A program made the translations under genes and the position numbers. Positions 51,743-61,600 of a DNA stretch of 61,932 nt are shown here, one piece after another. The DNA is taken from NCBI GenBank assembly GCA_017626045.1, contig JAGAJP010000064.1:1-61932 (forward strand), written 5' to 3'. Each line of letters begins with the position of its first letter. Position 1 is the first letter of the stretch. Origin of the DNA: Muribaculaceae bacterium (lineage in GTDB: Bacteria > Bacteroidota > Bacteroidia > Bacteroidales > Muribaculaceae). Under the pieces are notes generated by a model that made no database searches, was not told the origin of the DNA, and worked only from the letters and a program-made list of their open reading frames with translations.

Positions 51743-53107
51743 TTAGAATGGGAATGTTATGCCCATATGGAAGTCCGCGTTGGAAGTTAGCGGGATATGG
51801 TTCTTATCCATCTTAATGTGAGCATAGTCCATACCGAGCACGAAATTGAAGCCCTTGTTTCCGAGACTGAGGAGGAAACCGTAGGTTGCTCCATAAGTGC
51901 CTGCAGCCGCGCTGACAGAAGCAGCCACGCCCTTCACCGGCTCCACATTTGCCGAGAGACGGAATTCCGTCATGGGGAAAATGGAACTGAGATTTGTGGT
52001 GTTCATGAGACCGAAGTGCAGTTTGTCGTAATAAGGAAGCTTATAGTCTACTCCTACACGGAGCTTGCCTTCAAGACCCATTTTAGAAGAACCGGAGTCG
52101 CCCATGTCGGAAAGTTCATAGAGAGGAGAAAGGTTGTCGACAAAACTGTCCCAGCTATCTCCGTCGTCACCTACGCCAATAGGATTTGCCGCAGTCTCGA
52201 AAGTCTTGGTACCGTTGGTAGAAGCGAGCTGAACGGAGTTGAAGTTCACCATACCAAGGTCTGAGAGTGCGAGTGAGAAAGTGAAGTCTTTCCACTCATA
52301 AAGAGCGCCGAGGTCGATACCGAAACCGAAGCCGTTAATACCGAAACCAATGTCATCGCCATTGACACCGCTGACATAACGATTTCCTGTTCTGTCGTTG
52401 ACATCGGTCTCATATCTGAGACCTTTCATAGCGAGCTTCATCTCGGCGTTTGAGCGAGCGTACCAGTTGTTTTCACCGAGTTCGAGTTCGAGCTGATTGA
52501 ATTTAGCCTCTGCCATAGCGACAGGGAGCAGGAACTTAAGGCTTACGCCTGCCCTCAGGCCCGGCACCTGCTTGATGTCGCGCGAATGGTTAAGTGCCAA
52601 TTCTGCATAAGCGTTAGCTTTGACGCGCAGGTCTTTGATATCGTAAGTCTGGTTGCTGAGCCCCTCCTTAAGCAGAGAAAATATGCTTTTGGGAAGGTCG
52701 AAGCTGGCGGTGTTACGCACATTGATTGCCACGTTGTTGTAGCCTCCGAAAGCCTTGAAGCCGACCTGAAGTATATTGATGTTGGCAGACTGCGAGATTC
52801 GGTTTTTATCGTGCAGGTTGCCGAGGACTTCCTGAGCGGAGATATTGGGGTTTGTGAAGAGGACAGTCTTACCTCCGTAGCTGTAAACGAGGTCGGTGAC
52901 ATTGACATTACCGTTAACTCCTACATTAAGGTTGCCGAGTCCCGGGAAACCGACATATCCGTTACGGTTGCCCATAGCGGGATTCATCTGCCATCGCATC
53001 TGGTAGTTGTCGTTGAAATAGCCGGTGTTGGATTCCTGAGCCGCAACAGCGAAGACGGATGCGGAAGTCAAGAAGAGAGCAAGAAATTTTTTATTTATGA
53101 GGTTCAT
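51743..53107 (-). CDS. DUF5723 family outer-membrane-like protein
   Basis: A 454-residue exported protein with a signal peptide (residues 1-23, ending VFAVAAQE). The rest is dominated by alternating beta strands of the DUF5723 type (QMRWQMNPAMGNRNGYVGFP near 36-55, GFGINGFGFGIDLGALYEWK near 253-272), ending in an aromatic residue (GITFPF), as outer-membrane barrels do. It may be a barrel of the FadL/PorV superfamily. Function is unknown. It lies 21 nt after the lipoprotein gene and is in the same operon. Confidence 0.78.
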   Translation of the reverse strand: MNLINKKFLALFLTSASVFAVAAQESNTGYFNDNYQMRWQMNPAMGNRNGYVGFPGLGNLNVGVNGNVNVTDLVYSYGGKTVLFTNPNISAQEVLGNLHDKNRISQSANINILQVGFKAFGGYNNVAINVRNTASFDLPKSIFSLLKEGLSNQTYDIKDLRVKANAYAELALNHSRDIKQVPGLRAGVSLKFLLPVAMAEAKFNQLELELGENNWYARSNAEMKLAMKGLRYETDVNDRTGNRYVSGVNGDDIGFGINGFGFGIDLGALYEWKDFTFSLALSDLGMVNFNSVQLASTNGTKTFETAANPIGVGDDGDSWDSFVDNLSPLYELSDMGDSGSSKMGLEGKLRVGVDYKLPYYDKLHFGLMNTTNLSSIFPMTEFRLSANVEPVKGVAASVSAAAGTYGATYGFLLSLGNKGFNFVLGMDYAHIKMDKNHIPLTSNADFHMGITFPF

Positions 53108-53128
53108 TGCAGTTCTGATCTAAAGTTC

Positions 53129-54853
53129 TTAAAAATCCGTTTCATAATATCCGTCGACGCAAATGCGGAGGTCGGAAAGTTTGATATCGAGGTCCGGGCC
53201 GATTGCAGACGTGTTGTCGCCGTCCTGCGAAATTACAGCGCGGAATCTGATACCGTCGAAAGAATGTATAGGTCCGTTGGCACCTTCGATAGAAAGCGAC
53301 ACCTCCTTACCCTGACTCATCGGCTCTACCTCGAAGTTGGAAGAATCCTCCTTGACAGGTATGAGGTTGCCGTTTTTGTCGACAGGATTAACCTTTAGTG
53401 TAAGACCCACGGGAAGGTTTGTGGAGCATACAGCCTTCAGTTTTATATGGTTGATGAAGAGTTTGTCAAGATCTTCGCTGTTCCAGCCGTCTTCGGTTGT
53501 TTCATACACCACTTTAGAGGGGCTCTCGAAACCGAGGGGTGCGGTGAAAGTATAATCGCCGTGAGCGCTCTCGATAGTGCCGAGGGGGAAGTCGACGGCA
53601 TCACCTGCAAAGCGTATATTCTCAAGGTTGACGGTAATGGTCTGCGGAAGTCCGCCTGCGTTGGGATTGACAAGAATGTCGGTAAGACCGTTGAAGTGAA
53701 TATAGTTGTCGGAAGAAGCGTCTTTACCGAAAGTCAGGCTTGCGCCGCTTTCGCTGATAGAGAACAAATCGCTTTCAGCAACAGTGGAAGCACCGCCGTC
53801 GAAATTGGAAGTCAGGCGAATCTTGCCATAACCTGCCACACCGTATCTGCCCACGGGATTATTGATGTTGACAAGAATAGTAGGATTGGCGATTCTGATT
53901 TCAGTTTCAGGGCTGTCAAGGAAATCGGGGAGATCAGAAAGAGAAATCGGAGCAATGTCGATATTGTCCATGTGGTAGTCGATCTTTCCGCTGAAACTTG
54001 CGATGTCGAAAGCAGAAATATCGAAATCGGCTTTCACTTCAATCATACCTTGAGGCAGATTGAAAGAATTGATGTCGAAAGAAATGGCAGCAGAAATAAT
54101 ACCGATTTCATCAGAAATATCGATTGAATGGTTATTAACGACGCCTCTTTCTCCGAGTTCAAGTCCTGATGCTTTAAAAGAGAAGCGTGCATATCCGTCA
54201 GAACCGACAGGAATTTCCGGAATTACTATAATTCCTGTGGACATGTCATAACGAGTGTCGTCGGAAATAAGACCCCAGGGGAGCTTGATGGCAACATTTT
54301 TAAATACAATCTTGTTTTCATCACCAATGAATTCGGGATTCACCGAAAGCATCACATTCAGCAGAATGTCACTGGAAGTCTTCACATCCTTCAATTGCAG
54401 GAGAGCCGGGTCGATATTGTCCATGTTGAAATGATAGGAAGACATCGGGAGATTGTCCGGGAGATTCACGTCGAAAGCGGCGGCTTTACGAGCTGAAGCA
54501 TTGTTGTAAGGGGGCACAATGCTGTACTGAAGAGAGTTAATAGGAATTGAGGCCACGTGAATACCTCCGATATTGAAATTGGAGGTGTTGATGTCGCCGT
54601 CTTTTAGGAGGGCATAGCATTCCTTCCCGTCAATCATGATTTTGGAGATGTTCTCGTTATCGTCCAGTTCAACCACATCGTCAAGTTTAATAGTGTTAAG
54701 ATTGACAGGGACTGTGAGATTGTTGACAGTGACACGGGTCGTGGTGTCGATGTCGGTAAGGTCATACTTGTCGTCGACGCATCCTGCTAAGGTGCAGCAT
54801 GCGGCAATAGACAGACAACCTTTAATAAAACTAAATCTGTCGATTTGCATCAT
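53129..54853 (-). CDS. Large putative lipoprotein, function unknown
   Basis: A 574-residue exported protein. The lipoprotein signal ends CCTLAGC with the acylated cysteine near residue 25, followed by VDDKYDLTDIDTT, a sequence often found in Bacteroidales lipoproteins. The remainder looks all-beta, with repeated domains that start IDPALLQLKDVKTSSDILLN near 127 and FDISAFDIASFSGKIDYHMD near 283, perhaps duplicated Ig-like modules. No enzyme motif is seen. A perfect promoter precedes it, and the DUF5723 gene follows after 21 nt, which suggests a surface or periplasmic complex with that barrel (inference). Confidence 0.72.
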   Translation of the reverse strand: MMQIDRFSFIKGCLSIAACCTLAGCVDDKYDLTDIDTTTRVTVNNLTVPVNLNTIKLDDVVELDDNENISKIMIDGKECYALLKDGDINTSNFNIGGIHVASIPINSLQYSIVPPYNNASARKAAAFDVNLPDNLPMSSYHFNMDNIDPALLQLKDVKTSSDILLNVMLSVNPEFIGDENKIVFKNVAIKLPWGLISDDTRYDMSTGIIVIPEIPVGSDGYARFSFKASGLELGERGVVNNHSIDISDEIGIISAAISFDINSFNLPQGMIEVKADFDISAFDIASFSGKIDYHMDNIDIAPISLSDLPDFLDSPETEIRIANPTILVNINNPVGRYGVAGYGKIRLTSNFDGGASTVAESDLFSISESGASLTFGKDASSDNYIHFNGLTDILVNPNAGGLPQTITVNLENIRFAGDAVDFPLGTIESAHGDYTFTAPLGFESPSKVVYETTEDGWNSEDLDKLFINHIKLKAVCSTNLPVGLTLKVNPVDKNGNLIPVKEDSSNFEVEPMSQGKEVSLSIEGANGPIHSFDGIRFRAVISQDGDNTSAIGPDLDIKLSDLRICVDGYYETDF

Positions 54854-54918
54854 AGTTTATTGTTGTTATTGTTGTTGTATTATTCTTTGAATATTCAGTG
54901 ATATATGAGTATACAATG

Positions 54919-54950
54919 CAAAGTTATAAAAAAAAAGTATTGAGTGCAAA
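54919..54950 (-). promoter_or_regulatory. Bacteroidetes-type promoter for the lipoprotein-DUF5723 operon
   Basis: On the minus strand: TTTG at 54950-54947, exactly 20 nt, TAACTTTG at 54926-54919. The start point is near 54912, about 60 nt before the ATG at 54853. Confidence 0.78.
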
Positions 54951-55014
54951 ATATTGTGAATATTTTTTTGAGGATTATTTTCGCTTGATTGATATTAAAG
55001 CGGGGATATAGGAG

Positions 55015-55053
55015 CCGAGCCGGAGGCTCGGACACCGAGACAAACAGAGACTT
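55015..55053. repeat. Palindromic intergenic repeat, copy 3
   Basis: CCGAGCC-GGA-GGCTCGG followed by ACACCGAGACAAACAGAGACTT. It shares the ACACC and ACAAACA parts with copies 1 and 2, but the arms are extended by C/G pairs. Confidence 0.65.
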
Positions 55054-55080
55054 TTGGGGGCAATTTTGGAGAGGAGGGAG

Positions 55081-55119
55081 CCGAGCCTGAGGCTCGGACA
55101 CCGAGACAAACAGAGACTT
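55081..55119. repeat. Palindromic intergenic repeat, copy 4
   Basis: CCGAGCC-TGA-GGCTCGG plus ACACCGAGACAAACAGAGACTT. It differs from copy 3 only in the palindrome centre and lies 66 nt further on, in direct orientation. Confidence 0.65.
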
Positions 55120-55170
55120 GGGGAGGGATTTCGGGGAGGGAGACGAGGGGGAGGGGGCAGATATGGAAAC

Positions 55171-55204
55171 GCCGCCGGGAGGGTGGGTTTACTCTCTCGG
55201 CGGC
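55171..55204 (-). terminator. Strong hairpin downstream of galE
   Basis: GCCGCCG pairs with CGGCGGC and the stem continues through G-U, GAG/CTC, G-U and GT/AC, about 14 bp in all, with a 6-nt loop. On the minus strand the stem is followed by GTTTCC, a short T tract. It lies 58 nt past the galE stop and before the next repeats. Confidence 0.6.
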
Positions 55205-55227
55205 TTGGTAGTTATCGGGGATTGCTT

Positions 55228-55258
55228 TCGCGGAAGGCTTTCCGTGGAAGGCTTTCCG
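55228..55258. repeat. Duplicated near-palindrome next to the galE stop
   Basis: GCGGAAGGCTTTCCG and GTGGAAGGCTTTCCGG follow one another; each GGAAGGCTTTCC is almost its own reverse complement. They lie just before the galE stop codon on the far side of the hairpin. Confidence 0.45.
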
Positions 55259-55261
55259 GGA

Positions 55262-56284
55262 TTACTTGGAGAGGGTGCACTGCCACCTCCAGGCGTTGGC
55301 GAGTGTCTGGTCAATGGGGACTTCGGCAGTCCAGCCGAGGACATTGTTTGCCTTGTCGGGGATAGCCCATATTTTCTCGATATCGCCGGCACGACGTGGT
55401 CCTATCTTATGAGGCACGGGGACACCGGTAGCCTTTTCGAAGGTGTTGATGAGTTCGAGCACCGACACTCCCCTACCCGTTCCGAGATTGAAGATTTCAA
55501 TCTGGTCAGTGTCCTGACCATCGAGCATTCTCTTCATCGCCACGACGTGAGCCTTAGCGAGATCAACCACATCGATATAGTCGCGTATACAGCTTCCGTC
55601 GGGAGTGTTGTAGTCATCGCCGAAAACAGTGAGTTCCTTACGGATTCCGGCGGCTGTCTGAGTCAGGTAAGGCACGAGATTCTGCGGCACGCCGAGCGGG
55701 AGTTCACCGATTTTAGCGCTTGGGTGAGCGCCGATCGGGTTGAAATACCGAAGGATAATGCTCTTGATGGGAGCGCCGCTTGCAATATAGTCGGTGATGA
55801 TCTCTTCGGAAATCTGCTTGGTGTTGCCGTAAGGGGAAGTCGCGGGCTTAATGGGAGCGGTCTCATCAATAGGATTGACGTCCGGTTCTCCATATACAGT
55901 GCAGCTGCTTGAGAACACAATTCCCTTTACGCCATACTGAGGCATGCAGTCAAGGAGATTTATGAGCGTGGTAAGGTTGTTGTGGTAATACAGGAGGGGT
56001 TTCTGCACGCTTTCACCCACTGCCTTGGAAGCAGCGAAATTGATAATGCCCTTGATTCCAGGATTCTGTTCGAACAGGTTTTTCAGGGTGTCGAGATCGG
56101 TGCAGTCGCCTTCGACAAATACGGGAGCGATTCCGGTGATAGCCTCGATACCTTTGAGCACCTCGCGGTTGGAGTTAGAGAGGTTGTCGATGATTACGAC
56201 CTCGTAACCAGCCTGCTGGAGTTCCACTACTGTGTGGCTGCCGATATAACCGGTGCCTCCGGTGACTAATATTTTTGTTGGCAT
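55262..56284 (-). CDS. galE: UDP-glucose 4-epimerase
   Basis: Interconverts UDP-glucose and UDP-galactose, giving galactose for polysaccharides. The 340-residue short-chain dehydrogenase protein has the NAD motif GGTGYIGSH near residues 9-17 and the catalytic YxxxK in SPYGNTK near 148-154. SSSCTVYGEPDVNPIDE near 123-139, RYFNPIGAHPSAKIG near 177-191 and GTPDGSCIRDYI-type NTPDGSCIRDYIDVVDLAKA near 219-238 also fit. ATG 56284 starts right before the first beta strand; a longer reading from 56368 would add an AT-rich repeat-derived extension. The nucleotidyltransferase gene upstream may feed the same sugar pool. Confidence 0.93.
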   Translation of the reverse strand: MPTKILVTGGTGYIGSHTVVELQQAGYEVVIIDNLSNSNREVLKGIEAITGIAPVFVEGDCTDLDTLKNLFEQNPGIKGIINFAASKAVGESVQKPLLYYHNNLTTLINLLDCMPQYGVKGIVFSSSCTVYGEPDVNPIDETAPIKPATSPYGNTKQISEEIITDYIASGAPIKSIILRYFNPIGAHPSAKIGELPLGVPQNLVPYLTQTAAGIRKELTVFGDDYNTPDGSCIRDYIDVVDLAKAHVVAMKRMLDGQDTDQIEIFNLGTGRGVSVLELINTFEKATGVPVPHKIGPRRAGDIEKIWAIPDKANNVLGWTAEVPIDQTLANAWRWQCTLSK

Positions 56285-56330
56285 TTTTTTTGATTTTTTA
56301 GGTTTTGTGGAAGGGGCTGAATTGGGCTTT

Positions 56331-56396
56331 ATTAGCTTGATTAAGCTTGATGAAGCATGAAGAATCATGATTTTGCTTGAGTTTGCTTGATTTTGC
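56331..56396. repeat. Degenerate AT-rich repeat cluster, second site
   Basis: AGCTTGATTAAGCTTGATGAAGCATGAAGAATC-like words run in tandem between the nucleotidyltransferase gene and galE. They closely resemble the cluster at 16904-17014. Confidence 0.55.
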
Positions 56397-56438
56397 CGGG
56401 CTTATTAAGCTTTCAGCTCCTTTTGATGGGATGGGTCT

Positions 56439-57338
56439 TTAGAAGAGTGGCGAGGGATATACGCCTGCGTCTACGAGAGCCTTGAACTGGTCAACGGTAG
56501 CCTGACGGTCAGCGGCGAAAGTGACACCAAACCACTTTGAAGGGGTCTGGACAACCTTAAGGGTAGCCTCTCCTTTCTGGATAAGGTCGTTGACGACAGT
56601 GGGGATATAGAATTCCGACTTCAGTTCGTTGCCATGCTCCTGAAGGAATTTTACGAAAGCCTTCTCGCTGTAGCCGAAATAGTCGGGAGTGAAGCCCCAC
56701 ATGTTCATGCTGACGCTTGCGCCTGCGGGGAACGGTTTCTCAACATCATCTTCGACGAAAATGAGAGAGTCACCCTTACGCTGGATGCCGTGGCATTCCT
56801 TGACACCGGTGAGGTATCCCTGCTCGTTGACCTGGCAAAGACCACGGCTAACGCCACCGTTTTCGCTGAGGGTATTCTCGATGCGGAATCCGATCATGCA
56901 ATATTCTCCAGTCTTACCTTCAAGCTCCTTAAGGGTTTCGGCTGCAAGTCTGAAACTTTCGGGACCATAATAGTCGTCGGCGTTGATAACGACGAAAGGT
57001 TCCTTGATCACATCCTTCGCCATGAGAACGGCATGGTTTGTGCCCCAAGGCTTCTGGCGACCTTCCGGCACGGAGAATCCTTCGGGAAGATCGTGGATGT
57101 CCTGGAATACAACCTCCACGGGAAGATGGCCTTCATATTTAGAGATGACCTTATCGCGGAAATCCTTTTCGAAATCGTGACGGATTACGAAAACGATCTT
57201 GCCGAAACCAGCCTGAAGAGCGTCGTACACGCTATAGTCCATGATGGTTTCACCGGAAGGGCCGAGAGAGTCGAGCTGTTTTAGACCGCCGTAACGGCTT
57301 CCCATGCCAGCAGCGAGGATAAACAATGTGGGTTTCAT
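56439..57338 (-). CDS. Sugar-phosphate nucleotidyltransferase
   Basis: A 299-residue GT-A-fold enzyme that probably joins a nucleotide to a sugar 1-phosphate. The signature FILAAGMGSRYGGLKQLDSL is near residues 6-25, and FVVINADDYYG near 115-125 holds the metal-binding aspartates. RRTGE-like features of RmlA are missing, so the exact sugar is not clear; a uridylyl- or thymidylyltransferase is likely. The GNELKSEFYIPTVVNDLIQK stretch near 236-255 is common in Bacteroidales homologs. It lies 154 nt upstream of galE. Confidence 0.8.
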   Translation of the reverse strand: MKPTLFILAAGMGSRYGGLKQLDSLGPSGETIMDYSVYDALQAGFGKIVFVIRHDFEKDFRDKVISKYEGHLPVEVVFQDIHDLPEGFSVPEGRQKPWGTNHAVLMAKDVIKEPFVVINADDYYGPESFRLAAETLKELEGKTGEYCMIGFRIENTLSENGGVSRGLCQVNEQGYLTGVKECHGIQRKGDSLIFVEDDVEKPFPAGASVSMNMWGFTPDYFGYSEKAFVKFLQEHGNELKSEFYIPTVVNDLIQKGEATLKVVQTPSKWFGVTFAADRQATVDQFKALVDAGVYPSPLF

Positions 57339-57376
57339 AATTTTTATTTTTATTTGGGTTTTGGTTATTCTTTCTT

Positions 57377-57428
57377 GAGAGATATGAGGAATATGAGAGA
57401 TATGAGGAATATGAGAGATATGAGGAAT
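57377..57428. repeat. Tandem 18-bp repeat upstream of the nucleotidyltransferase gene
   Basis: Two full and one nearly full copies of GAGAGATATGAGGAATAT (57377-57394, 57395-57412, 57413-57428). It fills the gap between holB and the nucleotidyltransferase gene, upstream of the latter. Confidence 0.75.
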
Positions 57429-57437
57429 TGAGGGATT

Positions 57438-58550
57438 TTAACGTCTGAGCTGTATCATTACTTTTAGCATGAAGTCGAATAGCACGAGTTTTGCATTGCC
57501 GTTTCTGAGCACATCGGTGTGAGCCCTTTGTATTTCCGCCATAATCCTTTCCACATTCTTATGATTGACAAAGGGAGAGAAACGTGCATTGAAGTCTGTT
57601 TCGGACTTTGTCATTACATTAAGTTGAGGATTGTGGAGATTACAGATAAAACTCTCGCGTGTCATTCTCGCGCAATAGGCGAGAAAGCGGCCTGTCTTCT
57701 CTCGTCCGAGTGCGGCAATTCCTTCTGACAGCATTCTGACGGCACCTGCATTTCTGGCGTAAGCCAGCCTCATCATCTGCATATAGTATGAAGAGAACTC
57801 CTTTATCTCGCCTCCTTCACCCGCAATATCCAAAGCCTTAAGCATACTTCCTTCAGCGAGACGAGCCACCTCATGCGCCTCAACAGAGTTCAATCCCGCG
57901 TTGGTCAGCATACGGGAAATATCTTCATCGGGGAGCGGTTTTAAGTTGAATCGCTGAGTTCGAGAGAAAATGGTAGGCAACAGTTTGTCGGGTTCGTTGC
58001 TGACGAGAATAAACAAGGTATCGGGGTAAGGTTCTTCCAGCAATTTCAGGAGGGCGTTGGCGCATTGCGGCTGCATCCTTTCCGGAAGCCAGATCACATA
58101 AGTCTTGTAACGATAAGCAAAACTTGATAGAGATGCAGTGCGCGATATGTCATCGGCATCGCTTCGGTATATCACCGGCACAGTATTCGCAGCCTCGATA
58201 TGTCTTGCCCATCCTTCCGGTGGCATGAAAGAAGATTCGTCAAGAAACTCGAACCACTTCGGGAGGAAAGAATCAGTTGACTTTGTTGAGGCGCCGGTGC
58301 GAGGGAATACGAAATGAAGGTCGGGATTGTTGTGGTGGTCGTTTTGCAGGCAAGCCGGACACTTGCCGCAACTGTCACCGTTGTGACGATCAAGGCAATA
58401 TATATAGTTAACCAACGCTCTTACCAGCCTCATCTTACCGATACCGGAAGGGCCTCCAATCAGGATTGCATGCGGAATCCTGTCAGAATCGACCAGATTA
58501 CGCAGAGAATCAACTACATTTCTATGACCGGTTATATCCGAAAACTTCAT
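57438..58550 (-). CDS. holB: DNA polymerase III subunit delta prime
   Basis: Clamp-loader subunit. The 370-residue AAA+ protein begins MKFSDITGHRNVVDSLRNLV, has Walker A GGPSGIGKMRLVRALV near residues 34-49, a zinc-binding cysteine set CLDRHNGDSCGKCPAC near 55-70, the Walker B-like YVIWLPERMQ near 151-160 and sensor 1 ILVSNEPDKLLPTIFSRTQR near 181-200. ATG 58550 fits family starts; an upstream reading to 58619 adds 23 residues with no support. It has a perfect promoter directly upstream. Confidence 0.9.
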   Translation of the reverse strand: MKFSDITGHRNVVDSLRNLVDSDRIPHAILIGGPSGIGKMRLVRALVNYIYCLDRHNGDSCGKCPACLQNDHHNNPDLHFVFPRTGASTKSTDSFLPKWFEFLDESSFMPPEGWARHIEAANTVPVIYRSDADDISRTASLSSFAYRYKTYVIWLPERMQPQCANALLKLLEEPYPDTLFILVSNEPDKLLPTIFSRTQRFNLKPLPDEDISRMLTNAGLNSVEAHEVARLAEGSMLKALDIAGEGGEIKEFSSYYMQMMRLAYARNAGAVRMLSEGIAALGREKTGRFLAYCARMTRESFICNLHNPQLNVMTKSETDFNARFSPFVNHKNVERIMAEIQRAHTDVLRNGNAKLVLFDFMLKVMIQLRR

Positions 58551-58620
58551 ATTAATTACCTGAAACAACGAAAAACAAGCGGAACGAACTAATATCCGCA
58601 GTCTCGATGTCAAATTCATG

Positions 58621-58652
58621 CAAATTTACAAAAAATATGATGTTGAACCAAA
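58621..58652 (-). promoter_or_regulatory. Bacteroidetes-type promoter for holB
   Basis: On the minus strand: TTTG at 58652-58649, exactly 20 nt, TAAATTTG at 58628-58621. The start point is near 58614, giving a leader of about 65 nt. Confidence 0.75.
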
Positions 58653-58661
58653 TTTTTATAT

Positions 58662-58669
58662 TAAATTTG
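58662..58669 (+). promoter_or_regulatory. Possible -7 element for the AddB-like gene
   Basis: TAAATTTG at 58662-58669 matches the -7 consensus. No TTTG lies at the usual distance; TTG at 58643-58645 is 16 nt away. A purine-rich TAAGGAG at 58682-58688, 7 nt before the ATG, is a rare Shine-Dalgarno-like site in this window. Confidence 0.45.
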
Positions 58670-58695
58670 CATGGTAAATAAATAAGGAGTCAACA

Positions 58696-61600
58696 ATGGC
58701 AATACCATTTCTGCAGAGCATAGCGAAGGCGTATGCTGAAAGATACAGAGATATGTCTCGACATATATTTGTCTTTCCCAACCGTCGAGCCGGGACATTT
58801 TTTTTGAAAAATCTTTTGAAATATGCCGGTAACCGAAATGCCATCCTTCCACGTGTGACCACGATGACGGATTTTGTGGAGGAGATTAGCGGCAGGGTTG
58901 TTGCCGGACGCATAGAACTTCTGTTTGTGCTATACAGGTCGTATGTGTCGCTATTGCAGCGTCTCGGAGTCGAGTCGATACCGGAATTCGACTCGTTTCG
59001 CCGGTGGGGCGAGACAGCACTTTCCGATTTCAACGAAGTAGACATGCAAAGCGTAGATGCAGACGCAGTGTTCAAAAACGTAAAGGATGTAAAGGAAATA
59101 AGTGCCAACTTCCTGACCGATGAGCAGATGCAGGTGATGGAAGAATTCTTTGGCCAAGCTTTTGATCCGGAAATAATGGCGACCGGTTTCTGGAAAGAAT
59201 TCAATGATACGGAAGGAGAGGAAGGTCTTAAACCACGATTCCGCATGATATGGCAGGAATTGGGTCCACTGTATCATAGCCTGCACGAGGAACTTGAGAA
59301 TAATGGACTTATAACGTCGGGAGGAGCATATCGCAAGGCTGCCGAGTTGCTGGAAGAGCATGGGGCGGCGTGCCTCGATGCGGACAGGATTGCGATGATA
59401 GGCTTCAATGCCTTGACTGCCAGCGAAAGAAGAATATTCGACGCACTTGCCGAAATAGAACCTAAAGAGGATGACGGAGACTCGTTCGCATCATTTTTCT
59501 GGGATGCCACAGGCCCGGTGCTGTCTGACGTTCAGTCCGCGGCGGCCCGTTATGTGCAGTTCGGAATGCGACGATGGCCAATGCCGGAGTGGAGCTCGCC
59601 CTATCTCTCAGAATCAGAGGAAAAGGGAATGCCACCAGAAATGCGGGTCATATCAGTTCCATCCAACTCCTTACAGACAAAAGTAATATCCGAAATACTT
59701 GAAGATTGGGCATCAACGCATTCGGAAACAGATTTCACTGATGCAAAAGTAGCAGTGGTGCTTCCTGATGAAGGGCTGCTGATACCCATGCTCTACTCGG
59801 TGCCGGAATCGATTCCCGATGTCAACATCACGATGGGATATCCTCTGAGGCTTACTTCCACCTATACATACGTGTCACTCCTCCGTAGGCTTCAGTCGAG
59901 CCGTAGGAAAGCAAAAAACGGAGAGACCGGCTATTATTATAAAGACCTGAATCTCGTTTTATCGCATCCATACAGCCAGCGGCTTTTTGGAGAAAGCACG
60001 AGCAAGGTAAAGGAATGGCTACGTAAGCACCACTGTATCATAGTGGACATATCCTCGCTAAATGAAATAGACGAAAAATTCGGGCAGTTGATCCCGCCGC
60101 TTCCCGACGATGCCGACGAACATAAGTCGGCGGAATGGATAGACAGGATACTAAAATCTGTGGCAGACGAACTTAGTTCAAGATGTGATGAAGACCATCA
60201 GGACTCGGTGGATCTCGCCAACATCAATGTGTATCGTCTGGCACTTGCACGTCTTCTTGACACAGTAGAGGAATATGGAATCAAGATGCAGTGGCGCACA
60301 TACCTGTCGCTCACAGACCGACTACTTGCCTCAGAGACGGTAAATTTCGAGGGTCAACCACTTAAGGGTCTTCAGGTGATGGGACTTCTGGAGACTCGAG
60401 CCCTTGACTTCGAGCGAGTAATCATCCCGTCGCTAAATGAAAGGATATTGCCGATGCGGCGGAGAGCCAGGACTTTTATCTCCGACTCGCTGCGAAAGGC
60501 ATACGGTCTTCCTCCTGTGAATTATTCCGAAACGCTCTTCGCCTATTACTTCTATCGAATGATCTCGAGGGCAAAAGAAGTAGTGATGCTATATGACGGC
60601 AGGTCGTCGGAAGGAGCGAGAAGCGGCGATGTATCGCGATATGTGCTGCAGTTGAAGTATCTTTATGCCAGAGGACACCTCAAGATGGAATCGCGCACGT
60701 TTGAGATGTCGAAATCAGACAGAACACCTTCGCCGGTTGCCAAGACTCCACGGATGATGGAAGAACTCGAGGCATTCTGTCGAGACGGAGAGGATGGCTA
60801 CAATCTGTCGGCGACCGCGCTGATGGGATATGCCGCGTGTCAGGTGAGATTCTATTTCGAGCATGTGCTGAGGATAAAGACAGACGAGCCGGAAATGGAA
60901 TATATAGATCCGATGACTCATGGCTCAGTGATTCATGAAGTGATGCAGCATATCTATCTTCCAGAGTTGAAGCATAATCGCTATCTTGAGCAGCCGGAGG
61001 TAATAGATGCGGCGACAATAAAGTCAAGGATAGACAATCCGAGACTCATCGACACCTTGATAAGGAGGGCGATCAACAAGCATCATAACCATCTTGAAGA
61101 TCCGGAGCTCGACGCACCTCTTGAAGGAGCGTTGCGATATGTAGCCAAGGCATTTCGCAACCAGGTAATCGGGATACTTAGATTTGACCTTTCCCAGGCT
61201 CCCATCACTCTCTATGGAGTCGAGATAAAGGAGCAAGTTAAGATCAAGATGCCTGACGGCAGAGAGATCAACATGAAGTATGCAATCGACCGAATAGACT
61301 CTCCGAAAGGATGCGTTGATTCAACCGGTCACCCCGTATTGCGAATTGTCGATTACAAGACTGGCCAGCTACACAACAAGGCAGCGTCTATGGAAATGGT
61401 GTTCAGAGGAGACCCGCAGGGACGAAATCTTCTTCAGTTATGGTTGTATGCCAACCTGTTTGATGCTGTAATGTCACAGTCTGTGAAAGACATCAAGACA
61501 CAGAGCGTCCGTCTGTTTGGCGATGGAGTGGTATTGCCGACCCGACCATATATATTGGAATTTTATGACATAGGAGGAATGTCGAGCATGAAACACTCGA

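Noticed and set aside
55118..55912. Open frame of about 264 codons across the repeat region and into galE antisense
   Set aside because: It starts in palindromic repeats, has low-complexity Gly-rich text and overlaps galE. No family features.
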